Assembly: GCF_000421485.1 (NCBI RefSeq)
Contig: NZ_ATXC01000001.1
Location: forward strand, 1,109,087-1,173,086
Length of the DNA: 64,000 bases
Direction: 5' to 3'
From: Desulfurobacterium sp. TC5-1
Lineage (GTDB): Bacteria; Aquificota; Aquificia; Desulfurobacteriales; Desulfurobacteriaceae
Positions 27,795 to 37,022 of the stretch are shown here, in pieces (within the stretch, counting starts at the first letter, position 1; each line of letters begins with the position of its first letter). The notes under the pieces are model-generated. The model searched no databases. It was not told where the DNA came from and saw only the letters and a list, made by a program, of their open reading frames with translations. The translations under genes and the position numbers were made by a program.

Positions 27795-28949
27795 ATGGAA
27801 CCGTTTTTAATAGAGGGAAAGGTTCCTATTTATGTTTACGGCAACGATATTGAAACAGAAGTGATGGAGCAACTTAACAGGGTTAAGGATTTGCCGTTTT
27901 TCAAGAAGCAAATTGTAATAATGCCTGACTTTCATGCAGGTAAAGGTTGTGTGATAGGTTTTACAGGGTACTTTGACGAGGTTGTTATTCCAAATATTGT
28001 GGGTGTTGATATAGGTTGCGGAGTATATACCTATCCACTTGGAAGGCTGGGAAAAATCAACCTTCAAAAGTTAGACGCTTTTGTCAAAGGCAATATTCCT
28101 CTTGGGCTTACCTGCAGAACAAAGAATAACGCCAGAAAGCTGCCGCTGTCAAAAGAAGATAGGAATTTTTTGAAAGAGATGACAGCGGTTTTAACAAAGA
28201 AGTTTGGGATAGATCTTAATGAACCGCTCCTACAGGTTGGAACTCTTGGGAGCGGAAACCACTTTATAGAGTTAGGTGTTGATGATGAAGAAAACTATTA
28301 TTTAACCGTCCATTCAGGTTCAAGAAACTTGGGTTTGAGGGTCTGCGTCCATTTTTACAAAAGAGCTGTTGAATATACTCAAAAAGTTATGCCGCATCTT
28401 CATAAGGACCTCTCCTTTCTACCTCTGAATAAAGGTGGACAAGATTACATGGAGGCAATGAAACTTGCCCAGAGGTACGCTGATATTAACAGAAAAATGA
28501 TGTTGAAACTGATAATTGAAAACTTTTTCAGACAGGAGTTTAACGAGTCTAAGATAATTAAAAGCGTTCACAACTACATAGACGTTGAGAGGGACTACTG
28601 CGTCAGAAAAGGTGCTATTTCAGCTCATAAAGATGAAAAAGTTGTTATTCCGTTTAACTTAGTTTACGGTCTGATTATAGGTAGGGGTAAGGGCGTGAAA
28701 AAATTGAATTTTTCAGCACCTCATGGTGCAGGCAGGAAGATGAGCCGCAGAAAGGCCAGGGAGAAGCTTTCTTTTAAAGAGTTTAAAGAAGTAGTTATGA
28801 AGGCAGGTGTTTACTCTTCAACAGTTTCATCTAAAACGATAGATGAAGCACCTATGGCCTATAAAAATCCTGATGAGATTCTGGAATTTCTGCCCCAAAC
28901 TGTTGAGATTGAAAGATTCGTCAGACCGATTTACAACGTGAAGGGATAG
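27795..28949 (+). CDS. rtcB: RNA-splicing ligase RtcB
   Basis: GTP- and Mn-dependent ligase joining 2',3'-cyclic phosphate (or 3'-phosphate) and 5'-OH RNA ends. 384 residues. Conserved motifs: MPDFHAGKGCVIGFTG, VGVDIGCGV (metal-binding Cys), GTLGSGNHFIEL, TVHSGSRNLG, the guanylylated-His region SAPHGAGRKMSRRKA and EAPMAYKNPDEI. ATG follows GGAGGA. No archease or RtcA gene is next to it. Confidence 0.93.
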   Translation: MEPFLIEGKVPIYVYGNDIETEVMEQLNRVKDLPFFKKQIVIMPDFHAGKGCVIGFTGYFDEVVIPNIVGVDIGCGVYTYPLGRLGKINLQKLDAFVKGNIPLGLTCRTKNNARKLPLSKEDRNFLKEMTAVLTKKFGIDLNEPLLQVGTLGSGNHFIELGVDDEENYYLTVHSGSRNLGLRVCVHFYKRAVEYTQKVMPHLHKDLSFLPLNKGGQDYMEAMKLAQRYADINRKMMLKLIIENFFRQEFNESKIIKSVHNYIDVERDYCVRKGAISAHKDEKVVIPFNLVYGLIIGRGKGVKKLNFSAPHGAGRKMSRRKAREKLSFKEFKEVVMKAGVYSSTVSSKTIDEAPMAYKNPDEILEFLPQTVEIERFVRPIYNVKG

Positions 28950-28961
28950 CGGTCAATAAAG

Positions 28962-29345
28962 TTAAGCCAGCCACTCCGGGATATACTCTCCTACAGCTTT
29001 TGTAAACTTAAATTCAGGAAACAGTGTTTGGAGTTCTTTCATCGTTCTCAGATTGAGAGTGACGATAAAGCCGTTTTCTATATGGCTGATAGATAGGTAT
29101 GGTTTTTCCATCATAATAGAGAGAAGTTCCTCTTTTAGGGATTCGGGAACAGAAAAGGTAAACACGGCATGTTCAATGACAGAGAGATGTCCCATACCTG
29201 CTACTTTTTTTATAAGTTTCCGGTTATCTTCCGGTGAGAATTTTGAGAGAAGCTCATCAACGGAAAGGCCAGAGTAGCATACCCTGGCCGCTGTTGATAC
29301 TGTTTTGAGGATATCTTGTGTAGAAGAGATAAGCTTTATCTCCAT
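28962..29345 (-). CDS. Shortened ThyX-like protein lacking the RHR motif
   Basis: 127 residues. The N-terminal half matches the start of flavin-dependent thymidylate synthase: AARVCYSG, then GMGHLSVIEHAVFTFSV, the GHxSxxEHxxFTF signature. True ThyX proteins have 210-250 residues and continue into the RHRxxSxNxxSxR motif that binds FAD and dUMP. Here that segment is absent, and the sequence goes on to NLRTMKELQTLF, which resembles the later NxRxLxxF part. It is therefore unlikely to be an active thymidylate synthase. Start overlaps the rpmE stop by one base (TAATG). Confidence 0.65.
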   Translation of the reverse strand: MEIKLISSTQDILKTVSTAARVCYSGLSVDELLSKFSPEDNRKLIKKVAGMGHLSVIEHAVFTFSVPESLKEELLSIMMEKPYLSISHIENGFIVTLNLRTMKELQTLFPEFKFTKAVGEYIPEWLA

Positions 29346-29551
29346 TAATATTTGTCTCCGTACTTGGCTTTGAACTTCTCGGCTCTACCGGTAATAGATA
29401 CCTTTCTCTGTGCACCTGTAAAGAAAGGATGGCACTTGTTGCACACTTCCACTTTAATCTCTGGAAACTTTGTTGATCTTGTTACCCATGTGTTACCACA
29501 AGCACAGATAACTCTTGTCTCTTTGTATTCTGGATGGATGCCTTCTTTCAT
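29345..29551 (-). CDS. rpmE: 50S ribosomal protein L31 (zinc-type)
   Basis: 68 residues. The four zinc-ligand cysteines of the C+ form are present in CACGNTW and [18 protein letters not shown] and the end KFKAKYG match L31. Strong CAGGAGG ribosome site. Translationally coupled to the ThyX-like gene. Confidence 0.95.
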   Translation of the reverse strand: MKEGIHPEYKETRVICACGNTWVTRSTKFPEIKVEVCNKCHPFFTGAQRKVSITGRAEKFKAKYGDKY

Positions 29552-29632
29552 TATGTAAACCTCCTGTATAATTGGTTTTCAGTTTTATAAATTGCAGTAT
29601 GAAAGTTTATTTTAGAGATTAGCAGGTGTCAA

Positions 29633-30256
29633 GTGGATGTTGCTAATGCAGTCAGTGAATCACTTAGGTATCTTGAATCAAATCCTCACATAGCCGGGTT
29701 AATAATAGGGGTGTGGGCGTTTCTTGAGACGGCTCTGCTGCTCGGGCTTGTTTTTCCCGCGGAGAAGATTTTAATAGTTGGAAGTGTTCTTGTCGCCAGA
29801 GGATATGTTTCTCCCGTGAATTTTGTCTTATCTGTTGTTTTGGGAACGGTAGCAGGCTATACCATAAGCTATTTTTTCGGATACTGGGTCGGGGAGAGAA
29901 CGCTTAAACAGATTCTTAGGAAGTTCAAAGTTGGTTCTGAAAGTTATGAAAAGGTTAGACAATTTGTTGTCAGTAAGGGAGAAATAACGCTCGTTTTCGG
30001 AAGGTTTATTGCTGTTTTCCGTTCCATACTTCCTGTCGTTATGGGTGCTTTTAAAGTTCCTTTTATTTCTTTCACTTTGTGGAATATTGTTGGAGCTTTT
30101 TTATGGGCTATCTTTTACCTTGTTGTAGGTGACTTGATAGATAAAATTTTATCCATTATTATTACCAATAAGATTTTTGCTGTTCTCTTAATTGCTGTAT
30201 CTTTAGCAGGATATTACTTCTGGAGACGTTATGAAAAGAATAGAAAAGGCGTTTAA
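29633..30256 (+). CDS. DedA-family membrane protein
   Basis: Polytopic inner-membrane protein of a family linked to lipid carrier recycling and membrane homeostasis. 207 residues, GTG start. Family motifs: FLETALLLGLVFPAEKILIVG, GTVAGYTISYFFGYWVG, FGRFIAVFRSILPVVMGAFKV (conserved R/P region), and WNIVGAFLWAIFYLVVG. The 3' end overlaps trpA by 26 bases. Confidence 0.88.
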   Translation: MDVANAVSESLRYLESNPHIAGLIIGVWAFLETALLLGLVFPAEKILIVGSVLVARGYVSPVNFVLSVVLGTVAGYTISYFFGYWVGERTLKQILRKFKVGSESYEKVRQFVVSKGEITLVFGRFIAVFRSILPVVMGAFKVPFISFTLWNIVGAFLWAIFYLVVGDLIDKILSIIITNKIFAVLLIAVSLAGYYFWRRYEKNRKGV

Positions 30257-31016
30257 GGGAAAAAAACCTCTTATAATTTATGCTACAGCCTGTGATCCTG
30301 ACTTTGATACATCTCTTGAGTTTTTCAGGATTATACTTAAGTATGCAGATGTCGTTGAAGTTGGAATGCCTTTTTCTGATCCTCTTGCCGATGGACCTAC
30401 AATACAGAAAGCTCACGAAAGGGCACTTAAGTCGGGAGCTAACACTGAAAAGGTTTTTGAACTTGTGTCTGTTCTGAGAGAAGAATTTCCAGATAAAGGC
30501 ATACTTCTAATGGGTTACTATAATCCTGTATTTGTTTATGGTGAGGAAAAGTTTATAGATGATGCGGCTGCTGCTGGAGCTGACGGATTTATTGTTCCTG
30601 ACCTTCCACCTGAAGAAGGAAAAAATTTTTCAGAGTATGCAAAGAGAAAGGGCTTAAGTCCTGTTTTCCTTGCTGCACCTACGAGTACTGATGATAGGTT
30701 GAAGTTGATAGCAGAAGTCTCCGGCGATTTTATATACTATGTTTCTCTTACGGGAACTACAGGAGCCAGGGATGAGCTTGACTATCCTTCCATAAAGGCG
30801 GATATTGAAAGAGTTAAAAAAGTTACAGAGAAAAAGGTTGTTGTTGGATTTGGTATATCAAAGAAAAAACATATAATTAGCCTTTACGGAGCAGCTGATG
30901 GTTTTGTCGTTGGAAGTGCAGTTGTGAAAAAGATAGAACAGCTGGACAGACTGGGACTTGAAGAGCTGTTAAGAGAGCTAAAAAATGGTATAAAAGAGGC
31001 TTCAAATAACGGTTAA
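30231..31016 (+). CDS. trpA: Tryptophan synthase alpha subunit
   Basis: Cleaves indole-3-glycerol phosphate to indole and glyceraldehyde-3-phosphate. 261 residues, TIM barrel. Catalytic Glu in VEVGMPFSDPLADGPTIQ and Asp in DGFIVPDLPPEEG are present, as are LTGTTGARDEL and GFGISKKKHI for phosphate binding. No trpB is next to it; instead it is within a dedA-trpA-tatA-tatC run. Confidence 0.94.
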   Translation: MKRIEKAFKGKKPLIIYATACDPDFDTSLEFFRIILKYADVVEVGMPFSDPLADGPTIQKAHERALKSGANTEKVFELVSVLREEFPDKGILLMGYYNPVFVYGEEKFIDDAAAAGADGFIVPDLPPEEGKNFSEYAKRKGLSPVFLAAPTSTDDRLKLIAEVSGDFIYYVSLTGTTGARDELDYPSIKADIERVKKVTEKKVVVGFGISKKKHIISLYGAADGFVVGSAVVKKIEQLDRLGLEELLRELKNGIKEASNNG

Positions 31017-31027
31017 CGGAGGAAACA

Positions 31028-31264
31028 ATGTTTGGTGGAATTGGAACTAACGAGCTTATTCTTATTCTTATCATTACTCTTCTCATCTTTGGTCCCTCAA
31101 AACTTCCAGACCTTGCTAAGTCAATGGGAAAAGCAATAAATGAGTTCAGAAAGGCATCTTCCGGTATCATAGATGAAGACGAGAAGAAAAAGGAAGAACC
31201 CAAAAAAGTTACAAGAGATGAAGAGGTAGAAAAGATAAAAGTTAAAGATTCAAAAGACGCATAA
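31028..31264 (+). CDS. tatA: Sec-independent translocase subunit TatA
   Basis: 78 residues: a single N-terminal helix (ELILILIITLLIFGPSKLPDL), then the amphipathic FGPSKLPDLAKSMGKAINEFRKA, then a charged tail. It forms the pore-like complex for folded Tat substrates. CGGAGGA lies upstream. It is followed by tatC. TatA/TatB distinction is not certain, but FGP and length favour TatA. Confidence 0.93.
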   Translation: MFGGIGTNELILILIITLLIFGPSKLPDLAKSMGKAINEFRKASSGIIDEDEKKKEEPKKVTRDEEVEKIKVKDSKDA

Positions 31265-31285
31265 TCAACAGCTAAAGGTGGTTTT

Positions 31286-32017
31286 ATGTCAGAGGAGAGG
31301 ATTCGTCCGGAAGAGGCACCGGTTACATACCATCTGGAAGAATTAAGGAGCAGGCTCTTTAAATCGGTTATATCTATTTTTGTAGGCTTCCTTATCTGCT
31401 GGCCTTTCAGGAAAGACATTCTTCTCTTCCTTGAAAGACCTCTCCCTGATTATTTGAAAGGAAAGCTTGTTTTCTTCTCCCCTCCGGAAGCCTTTTTCAC
31501 CGCTCTTAAAATCTGTTTTTTCGGTGGAATGATTATTGCAATGCCTTTTATCCTCTATCAGGTCTGGAAATTTATTGAGCCGGGACTTTACCCTCATGAG
31601 AAAAAGTTCGTTATTCCTTTTCTCTTTTTCTCTTTTCTCTTCTTCTCAATAGGTGTCTGTTTTGCCTATTTCATAATGATACCCTTTGCCTTAAGGTTTT
31701 TACTTGGATTTATGGGAAATCTCCTTGTTCCTCAAATTGGAATTGGCAACTACATCTCTTTTGTTATTCAGCTAACTCTCGCTTTTGGGTTTGTTTTCCT
31801 CTTACCTGTAGTTGTGGGGCTTCTTGCAAAATTGGGGGTTATAAACCATAAGCTTCTTGAAAAGAATAGAAAGTTTGCTATACTAATAATATTCATAGTA
31901 GCAGCTATCCTAACACCTCCCGATGTGGTTTCCCAGATAATGATGGCTGTTCCTTTGCTCTTTCTTTACGAACTAAGTATAATGGTTGCAAAGGTTCTCG
32001 GGAATAAGGAAGGGTAA
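31286..32017 (+). CDS. tatC: Sec-independent translocase subunit TatC
   Basis: Twin-arginine signal receptor in the inner membrane. 243 residues with six hydrophobic segments. Motifs: HLEELRSRLFKSV, FFSPPEAFFTALKI, PFILYQVWKFIEPGLYPHEKKF (conserved Glu), and AAILTPPDVVSQIMMAVPLLFLYE. At least two cell-wall enzymes in this window carry Tat signals (15590 and 50139). Confidence 0.96.
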   Translation: MSEERIRPEEAPVTYHLEELRSRLFKSVISIFVGFLICWPFRKDILLFLERPLPDYLKGKLVFFSPPEAFFTALKICFFGGMIIAMPFILYQVWKFIEPGLYPHEKKFVIPFLFFSFLFFSIGVCFAYFIMIPFALRFLLGFMGNLLVPQIGIGNYISFVIQLTLAFGFVFLLPVVVGLLAKLGVINHKLLEKNRKFAILIIFIVAAILTPPDVVSQIMMAVPLLFLYELSIMVAKVLGNKEG

Positions 32018-32115
32018 TGTTTCCAATTTCTAACATAATACTTTAGGCAGTTGGGAAAGGGCTACGTGTGTTTATTTCAATAAAAATCTTATAACCCGAT
32101 GGAGGAAAAAGCATA

Positions 32116-33384
32116 ATGGCTCAGGAAACTGAGGTTCTGTCTCTGGAACAACTTCAAAACATGAGTATTTTTGATTTGAGGAAAATAGCCAAGTCACTGG
32201 GTCTTGATGTAAAATCTGTTAAAAAACAGGATTTGATATTTAAGATTCTTGAAGAAAACGCGAGAAAAAGGGGCGCCATATACAGGGTAGGTGTTCTTGA
32301 GGTGCTCCCGGATGGATTTGGATTTTTAAGGTCGCCTGAGAACAACTATCTTCCAAATTCAACCGATATTTACGTTTCACCCTCTCAAATAAGGAAATTT
32401 GGTCTTAGAACAGGTGACACTATTGCCGGCGAGGTCAGGCCTCCAAAAGAGGGTGAGAAATACTTTGCGCTTTTAAAAGTTGATGCTGTAAACTGGGAAC
32501 CTCTCTCTAAAGCGAAAACAAGGCCAAATTTTGATAATTTGACACCCCTGCATCCTACAGAGAGATTCAGGCTTGAAACCGTCCCGGAAGAGCTTTCCAC
32601 CAGAGTGATAGACCTTATAACGCCTGTTGGAAAAGGACAGAGAGGCCTGATAGTTGCACCTCCAAGGGCAGGAAAAACGGTTCTTCTTCAGAAGCTTGCA
32701 AATGCTATCAAAACGAACGATCCTGACACTTATTTGATTATTCTGCTTATAGATGAGCGTCCCGAAGAAGTTACCGATATGAAAAGAAACACGCTTGCTG
32801 ACGAGGTTATAAGTTCAACATTTGACGAACCGCCTGAGAGACACGCTCAGGTTGCTGAGATAGTGATTGAAAAGGCTAAAAGGCTTGTAGAACATAAGAG
32901 AGATGTTGTTATTCTTCTTGACAGTTTAACGAGGCTTGCAAGGGCTTACAACACGCTTACACCACCAAGTGGAAAGATTCTTTCAGGTGGTATTGACGCC
33001 CACGCTTTCCACAAACCGAAGAGGTTTTTTGGTGCTGCAAGAAATATAGAAGAGGGGGGGAGCCTTACGATAATTGCCACTGCACTTATAGAGACAGGCA
33101 GCCGTATGGATGATGTTATTTTTGAAGAGTTTAAAGGTACCGGTAATATGGAAATTGTCCTTGATAGACAGCTTGTTGAAAGGAGAATTTTCCCTGCTAT
33201 AAACATACAAAAGTCTGGAACAAGGAAAGAGGAGCTTCTGCTTTCCGATTGGGAATTAAACAGGGTCTGGATATTAAGGAGGCTCCTTACCTCTATGGCG
33301 CCTGTGGAGGCTATGGAATTTCTGCTTGAGAAACTGAGGAAATACAAGACAAACGAAGATTTCCTGAAGGCTATGAACGCCTGA
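32116..33384 (+). CDS. rho: Transcription termination factor Rho
   Basis: Hexameric RNA-dependent ATPase that terminates transcription. 422 residues: Rho N-terminal domain ([15 protein letters not shown]), OB-fold RNA-binding domain ([22 protein letters not shown]), Walker [14 protein letters not shown]-loop and [10 protein letters not shown], Walker [17 protein letters not shown], and R-loop [31 protein letters not shown] pieces. GGAGGA precedes the ATG. gmhA follows ten bases later. Confidence 0.96.
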   Translation: MAQETEVLSLEQLQNMSIFDLRKIAKSLGLDVKSVKKQDLIFKILEENARKRGAIYRVGVLEVLPDGFGFLRSPENNYLPNSTDIYVSPSQIRKFGLRTGDTIAGEVRPPKEGEKYFALLKVDAVNWEPLSKAKTRPNFDNLTPLHPTERFRLETVPEELSTRVIDLITPVGKGQRGLIVAPPRAGKTVLLQKLANAIKTNDPDTYLIILLIDERPEEVTDMKRNTLADEVISSTFDEPPERHAQVAEIVIEKAKRLVEHKRDVVILLDSLTRLARAYNTLTPPSGKILSGGIDAHAFHKPKRFFGAARNIEEGGSLTIIATALIETGSRMDDVIFEEFKGTGNMEIVLDRQLVERRIFPAINIQKSGTRKEELLLSDWELNRVWILRRLLTSMAPVEAMEFLLEKLRKYKTNEDFLKAMNA

Positions 33385-33394
33385 TGGAGCTGCT

Positions 33395-33967
33395 ATGAAA
33401 GAGCTTATATACTATTCATTTCTTGAAAGTGCTGACCTGAAAAGGAATTTTATTGAAGAAAATAAAGAGTATCTCTTTCTAATTTTTTCTAAAGTTGTAG
33501 AAAGAATAAGAAATGGCGGAAAGATTCTTTTATGCGGTAACGGTGGAAGTGCAGCTGATTCTCAGCACATAGCAGCTGAGCTTGTTGGAAGATTTCTGCT
33601 TGATAGGAGAGCTCTTCCGGCGGTGGCCCTTACCACAGATACGTCTATCCTGACGGCCGTTGGTAACGATTTTGGATTTGACGCTATCTTTGAGAGGCAG
33701 GTGGAAGCCTTAGGCAGTGAGAATGACGTTTTAATAGGTATCAGTACCAGTGGCAATTCGGAGAATGTAATTCGTGCAGTTATGAAGGCCAAGGAGAAAG
33801 GTATATTAACAGTTGGGTTTCTCGGAAAAGATGGTGGTAGATTGAAGGACCTGGTGGATTATCCAGTAGTTGTCAAGTCGTTTTCGACGCCGCGAATTCA
33901 GGAGGTACACATAACTATCGGACATGTCTTGTGTGATTTTATAGAGAAATCCCTGTTTGGGCGATAA
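33395..33967 (+). CDS. gmhA: Phosphoheptose isomerase (SIS domain)
   Basis: Isomerises sedoheptulose-7-phosphate to D-glycero-D-manno-heptose-7-phosphate for lipopolysaccharide core. 190 residues with [21 protein letters not shown] and a later SIS motif [16 protein letters not shown]; zinc-binding HIAAEL and EVHITIGH are present. Indicates a heptose-containing outer membrane. Confidence 0.93.
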   Translation: MKELIYYSFLESADLKRNFIEENKEYLFLIFSKVVERIRNGGKILLCGNGGSAADSQHIAAELVGRFLLDRRALPAVALTTDTSILTAVGNDFGFDAIFERQVEALGSENDVLIGISTSGNSENVIRAVMKAKEKGILTVGFLGKDGGRLKDLVDYPVVVKSFSTPRIQEVHITIGHVLCDFIEKSLFGR

Positions 33968-34023
33968 ACTTTCCCCCGTTTTTTCTTACCTCTGGAGCTT
34001 ATACTTTATTAAAAAAAGAGTGG

Positions 34024-34029
34024 TATAAT
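34024..34029 (+). promoter_or_regulatory. Candidate -10 element before the class I aldolase gene
   Basis: TGGTATAATTTCCC contains TATAAT at 34024-34029, about 36 bases before the aldolase start. No convincing -35 is seen at the right spacing. A very similar TGGTATAATTCCC lies before the fumarate reductase genes. Confidence 0.35.
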
Positions 34030-34064
34030 TTCCCTTCAAACGATTTACTGTCTGGAGGAAAGAA

Positions 34065-34862
34065 ATGAAGATAGGAAAGGCTATAAGACTTGAAAGAATA
34101 ATAAACAGAGAGACGGGAAAGACCGTTATAATTCCGATGGATCACGGCGTTTCAATGGGACCAATCCCCGGGATCATTAACATAAGGGAATCTATAGATA
34201 AAGTGGCCAACGGCGGTGCTAATGCAATCATCATTCACAAGGGACTTGTAAGACACGGTCACAGAAAGAGGGGAAAAGACGTTGGCCTGATTATTCACCT
34301 TTCTGCCAGTACTTCACTTTCACCAAAGCCCAACACAAAAGTTATCGTTTGCTCTGTTGAAGAAGCGATAAAAATAGGTGCTGACGGTGTCTCTGTTCAT
34401 GTTAATCTTGGTGATATAAATGAAGATAAGATGTTAGAAGATTTTGGAGCAATAGCGGAAAGCTGCCTTGAGTGGGGAATGCCGTTAATTGCGATGATGT
34501 ACGCGAGGGGCGAAGGAATAAAAAATCCCTTTGACCCTGATGTTGTTGCCCACTGTGCCAGGGTTGCGGCTGAGCTTGGAGCCGATATTGTTAAAGTTGC
34601 CTATACGGGCGATACGGAAACGTTCAGGAAGGTTGTTGAAGGCTGCCCTATTCCCGTTGTTATTGCAGGTGGTCCAAAGATGAGCAATGATATGGAAATT
34701 CTCGAAATGGTTGAAGGTGCAATGAAGGCAGGTGGTGCTGGTGTTTCTATCGGAAGAAACGCATTCCAGCATGAAGATCCTGAAAAAATAGTCAGGGCTA
34801 TTTCTCTCATCGTTCATGAAGGAAAAACGGCAAAAGAAGCTGCAAAAGTTTTAGAAGGTTAA
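34065..34862 (+). CDS. Archaeal-type class I aldolase (fructose-bisphosphate aldolase or ADH synthase)
   Basis: 265 residues of the DhnA-type TIM-barrel family. [43 protein letters not shown], the Schiff-base lysine in [10 protein letters not shown] and [18 protein letters not shown] phosphate loops are visible. Families here split into fructose-1,6-bisphosphate aldolase and 2-amino-3,7-dideoxy-heptulosonate (ADH) synthase of the alternative shikimate route. The sequence looks closer by eye to the methanococcal ADH synthases, but substrate is not settled. Confidence 0.85.
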   Translation: MKIGKAIRLERIINRETGKTVIIPMDHGVSMGPIPGIINIRESIDKVANGGANAIIIHKGLVRHGHRKRGKDVGLIIHLSASTSLSPKPNTKVIVCSVEEAIKIGADGVSVHVNLGDINEDKMLEDFGAIAESCLEWGMPLIAMMYARGEGIKNPFDPDVVAHCARVAAELGADIVKVAYTGDTETFRKVVEGCPIPVVIAGGPKMSNDMEILEMVEGAMKAGGAGVSIGRNAFQHEDPEKIVRAISLIVHEGKTAKEAAKVLEG

Positions 34863-34866
34863 TGAG

Positions 34867-34884
34867 AGGCGCCTTAAGGCGCCT
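34867..34884 (+). terminator. Intrinsic terminator after the aldolase gene
   Basis: AGGCGCC (34867 on) and GGCGCCT form a seven-bp stem around TTAA, starting five bases after the stop, followed by TTTCTATTTTT. Symmetric, so it can also serve the convergent gamma carbonic anhydrase gene. Confidence 0.85.
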
Positions 34885-34887
34885 TTT

Positions 34888-35403
34888 CTATTTTTCGCTT
34901 AAATATTCATTCTTATATTCAACATATCTGAGTGCGTGCTCTTTCAATCCTTTTATCTCTTCCTCAGACAGTGTTCTAACGACTTTTGCAGGAAATCCCA
35001 TTATCAAACTGTTTGGAGGAAATTCTTTCCTTGGGGGAACAATGGTTCCGGCTGCAACTATCGAGTTTTTGTTTATAACGACATTATCAAGAATTATCGC
35101 CCCAATTCCTATCAGGCAATTGTCCTTTATTTCGCAACCGTGGAGTTTTACAGCATGTCCTATGGTAACATAGTTTCCAACAATTGTTGGTGCGGTCTTG
35201 TTGGTAACATGAATTACCGTTCCATCCTGAACAGAAGTGCATTTTCCTATTCTAATGTAATTCACATCACCCCTTATTATCGTTCCGTACCAGATGCTGC
35301 TGTCATCACCTATCTTAACGTCCCCGATGATTACCGCATCTTCAGCAATGAAAACCCTCTCTCCAATTTCTGGATTCATCCCTTTAAACGGTTTTATTAT
35401 CAT
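34888..35403 (-). CDS. Gamma-class carbonic anhydrase-like protein
   Basis: 171 residues of left-handed beta-helix hexapeptide repeats. Zinc-ligand histidines are in TVIHV and TIGHAVKLHGC. IWYGTIIRGDVNYIRIG is the family signature (YrdA/CaiE/Cam group). It may hydrate CO2, of use to an autotroph; many members are inactive when isolated, so activity is not certain. Last gene of the 43.3-34.9 kb minus-strand run. Confidence 0.88.
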   Translation of the reverse strand: MIIKPFKGMNPEIGERVFIAEDAVIIGDVKIGDDSSIWYGTIIRGDVNYIRIGKCTSVQDGTVIHVTNKTAPTIVGNYVTIGHAVKLHGCEIKDNCLIGIGAIILDNVVINKNSIVAAGTIVPPRKEFPPNSLIMGFPAKVVRTLSEEEIKGLKEHALRYVEYKNEYLSEK

Positions 35404-35418
35404 AGCCGTTATCCTCCA

Positions 35419-35589
35419 TTAATAGCCGCTTCCCCTGGTGAATACGGCAAGCAGCCAAATTATAAATGAAAAGATAGCGGAAACTATTAAGAGCCACTTC
35501 ATGAAAACAGCAAATTTCCTGTAAAACGTGAGCTCTTTATCTTCTTCCCTCTGCTTTTCCCTGTAGTAGTCTCTGTCGTAGATTCCCAT
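35419..35589 (-). CDS. Small single-pass membrane protein, MGIYDRDYYRE start
   Basis: 56 residues from the ATG at 35589 (GGGGGAA upstream); a longer start would run into cysS. The N-terminus MGIYDRDYYREKQREED is a motif found at the start of some rhomboid and zinc-ribbon membrane proteins. One membrane helix follows at about 30-49 (FMKWLLIVSAIFSFIIWLLA). Function unknown. It sits between cysS and the carbonic anhydrase gene with short spacing. Confidence 0.7.
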   Translation of the reverse strand: MGIYDRDYYREKQREEDKELTFYRKFAVFMKWLLIVSAIFSFIIWLLAVFTRGSGY

Positions 35590-35590
35590 T

Positions 35591-37012
35591 TCATTCCCCC
35601 TTACGGTAAACCGTTCCACTGGGTAAGTCCTCTAAGACTATTCCCATCTGCTTAAGTCTATCCCTGATTTCATCTGCGAGTTTGAATTTTTTCTCTTTTC
35701 TAAGCTGCTGTCTTATATCTATCAAGAGCTTTATAAGTTCATCTTCTAAGTTGTTTGTTGATTTTTCTTCTTCAAGTTTGAAGCCAAAAATTTTCATTAC
35801 CTCTCTAACAAACGATACAGCTGCGAGTATTGATTCTTTTTCTTCGGTGGTTGCTTTCTGTTTTTTGACGATGCTATCTTTCAGTATGTTTGTCTCTTTT
35901 ATCATTTCAAAGAGAATACCCAATGCTTTTGCCGTATTGAAGTCATCGTCCATAGCTTCGTTAAATGCCTTCCTGTATTTTTCAACGTCAACAGGAGCAC
36001 CACCTTTTCCTTCTTCCTGTACGTTTTTTATTACAGATTTAGCATTGAGAAAGTTTTTAATCCTGTCAAAGGCTGCTTTGGCCTCTTTTAGCCTCTCAAA
36101 TGAAAAGTCTATGGGGCTACGGTAGTGCGTTGATACGAGGAAAAATCTTAAAACATCCGGTGAAAAATCTTTTAGTATTTCTTTTATTGTGAAAAAGTTT
36201 CCGAGAGATTTGCTCATCTTTTCGCTATTTACCATTACAAAACCATTGTGCATCCAGTACTTTACAAACGGCTTTCCGGTGTAGCTTTCGGATTGTGCAA
36301 TTTCGTTTTCGTGATGCGGAAATATGAGGTCAAGTCCTCCTCCGTGAATGTCCATCATTTCGCCCAGGTATTTCATGGACATGGCGGAACATTCTATGTG
36401 CCAGCCGGGTCTCCCCTTTCCCCACGGTGAGTCCCATGCAGGTTCTCCTTCTTTTGATTTCTTCCAGAGCGCAAAGTCAAGAGGATTCCGTTTCTTTTCT
36501 CCGGGTGCTATTCTTGCGCCGGCCATAAGTTCGTCAATCTTCCTTTTTGACAGCTTCCCATATTCAGGGAATGTTTCTACTGCAAAGTAAACATCACCGT
36601 CGGCTTCGTATGCGTGCCCTTTTTCTATCAATCCTTTTACCATCTCTATGATTTCAGGAATGTGCTCGGTGACTTTTGGTTTAAAGGTGGGCTCTTTTAC
36701 ATTGAGTGCGGCCATATCCTCTTCAAATGATTTTATGTACTTTTCAGATATCTCTTTCCATGGCACGCCTTTCTCATTTGCCCTTTTTATTATCTTGTCG
36801 TCAACATCGGTGTAGTTTCTGACAAAAATAACGCTGTAGCCTCTGTGTTCAAACCATCTTCTTATGACGTCAAAAACCACGGCACTCCTTGCGTGCCCAA
36901 TATGAGCATCGTCATACACCGTTGGACCGCACACATACATTTTGATTCTGTTTTTCTCAAGAGGGATAAATTCTTCTTTCTTTTCGGTAAGGGTATTGTA
37001 AACCTTTATCAT
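35591..37012 (-). CDS. cysS: Cysteinyl-tRNA synthetase
   Basis: Class I aminoacyl-tRNA synthetase charging tRNA-Cys. 473 residues, family length. MYVCGPTVYDDAHIGHARS (zinc Cys and HIGH), the zinc motif WHIECSAMS, HHENEIAQSE and the KMSKS loop (EKMSKSLGNF) are present, with the C-terminal DALR helical region. Eleven bases after prfB. Confidence 0.96.
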   Translation of the reverse strand: MIKVYNTLTEKKEEFIPLEKNRIKMYVCGPTVYDDAHIGHARSAVVFDVIRRWFEHRGYSVIFVRNYTDVDDKIIKRANEKGVPWKEISEKYIKSFEEDMAALNVKEPTFKPKVTEHIPEIIEMVKGLIEKGHAYEADGDVYFAVETFPEYGKLSKRKIDELMAGARIAPGEKKRNPLDFALWKKSKEGEPAWDSPWGKGRPGWHIECSAMSMKYLGEMMDIHGGGLDLIFPHHENEIAQSESYTGKPFVKYWMHNGFVMVNSEKMSKSLGNFFTIKEILKDFSPDVLRFFLVSTHYRSPIDFSFERLKEAKAAFDRIKNFLNAKSVIKNVQEEGKGGAPVDVEKYRKAFNEAMDDDFNTAKALGILFEMIKETNILKDSIVKKQKATTEEKESILAAVSFVREVMKIFGFKLEEEKSTNNLEDELIKLLIDIRQQLRKEKKFKLADEIRDRLKQMGIVLEDLPSGTVYRKGE

Positions 37013-37022
37013 CGTTCTCTCC

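Noticed and set aside
27572-27853. 93-codon plus frame ahead of and overlapping rtcB
   Set aside because: No ribosome site, overlaps the rtcB start in another frame, and sequence has no protein-like pattern.
28962-29345. Functional thymidylate synthase ThyX
   Set aside because: The FAD/dUMP-binding RHR motif and about 90 residues are missing.
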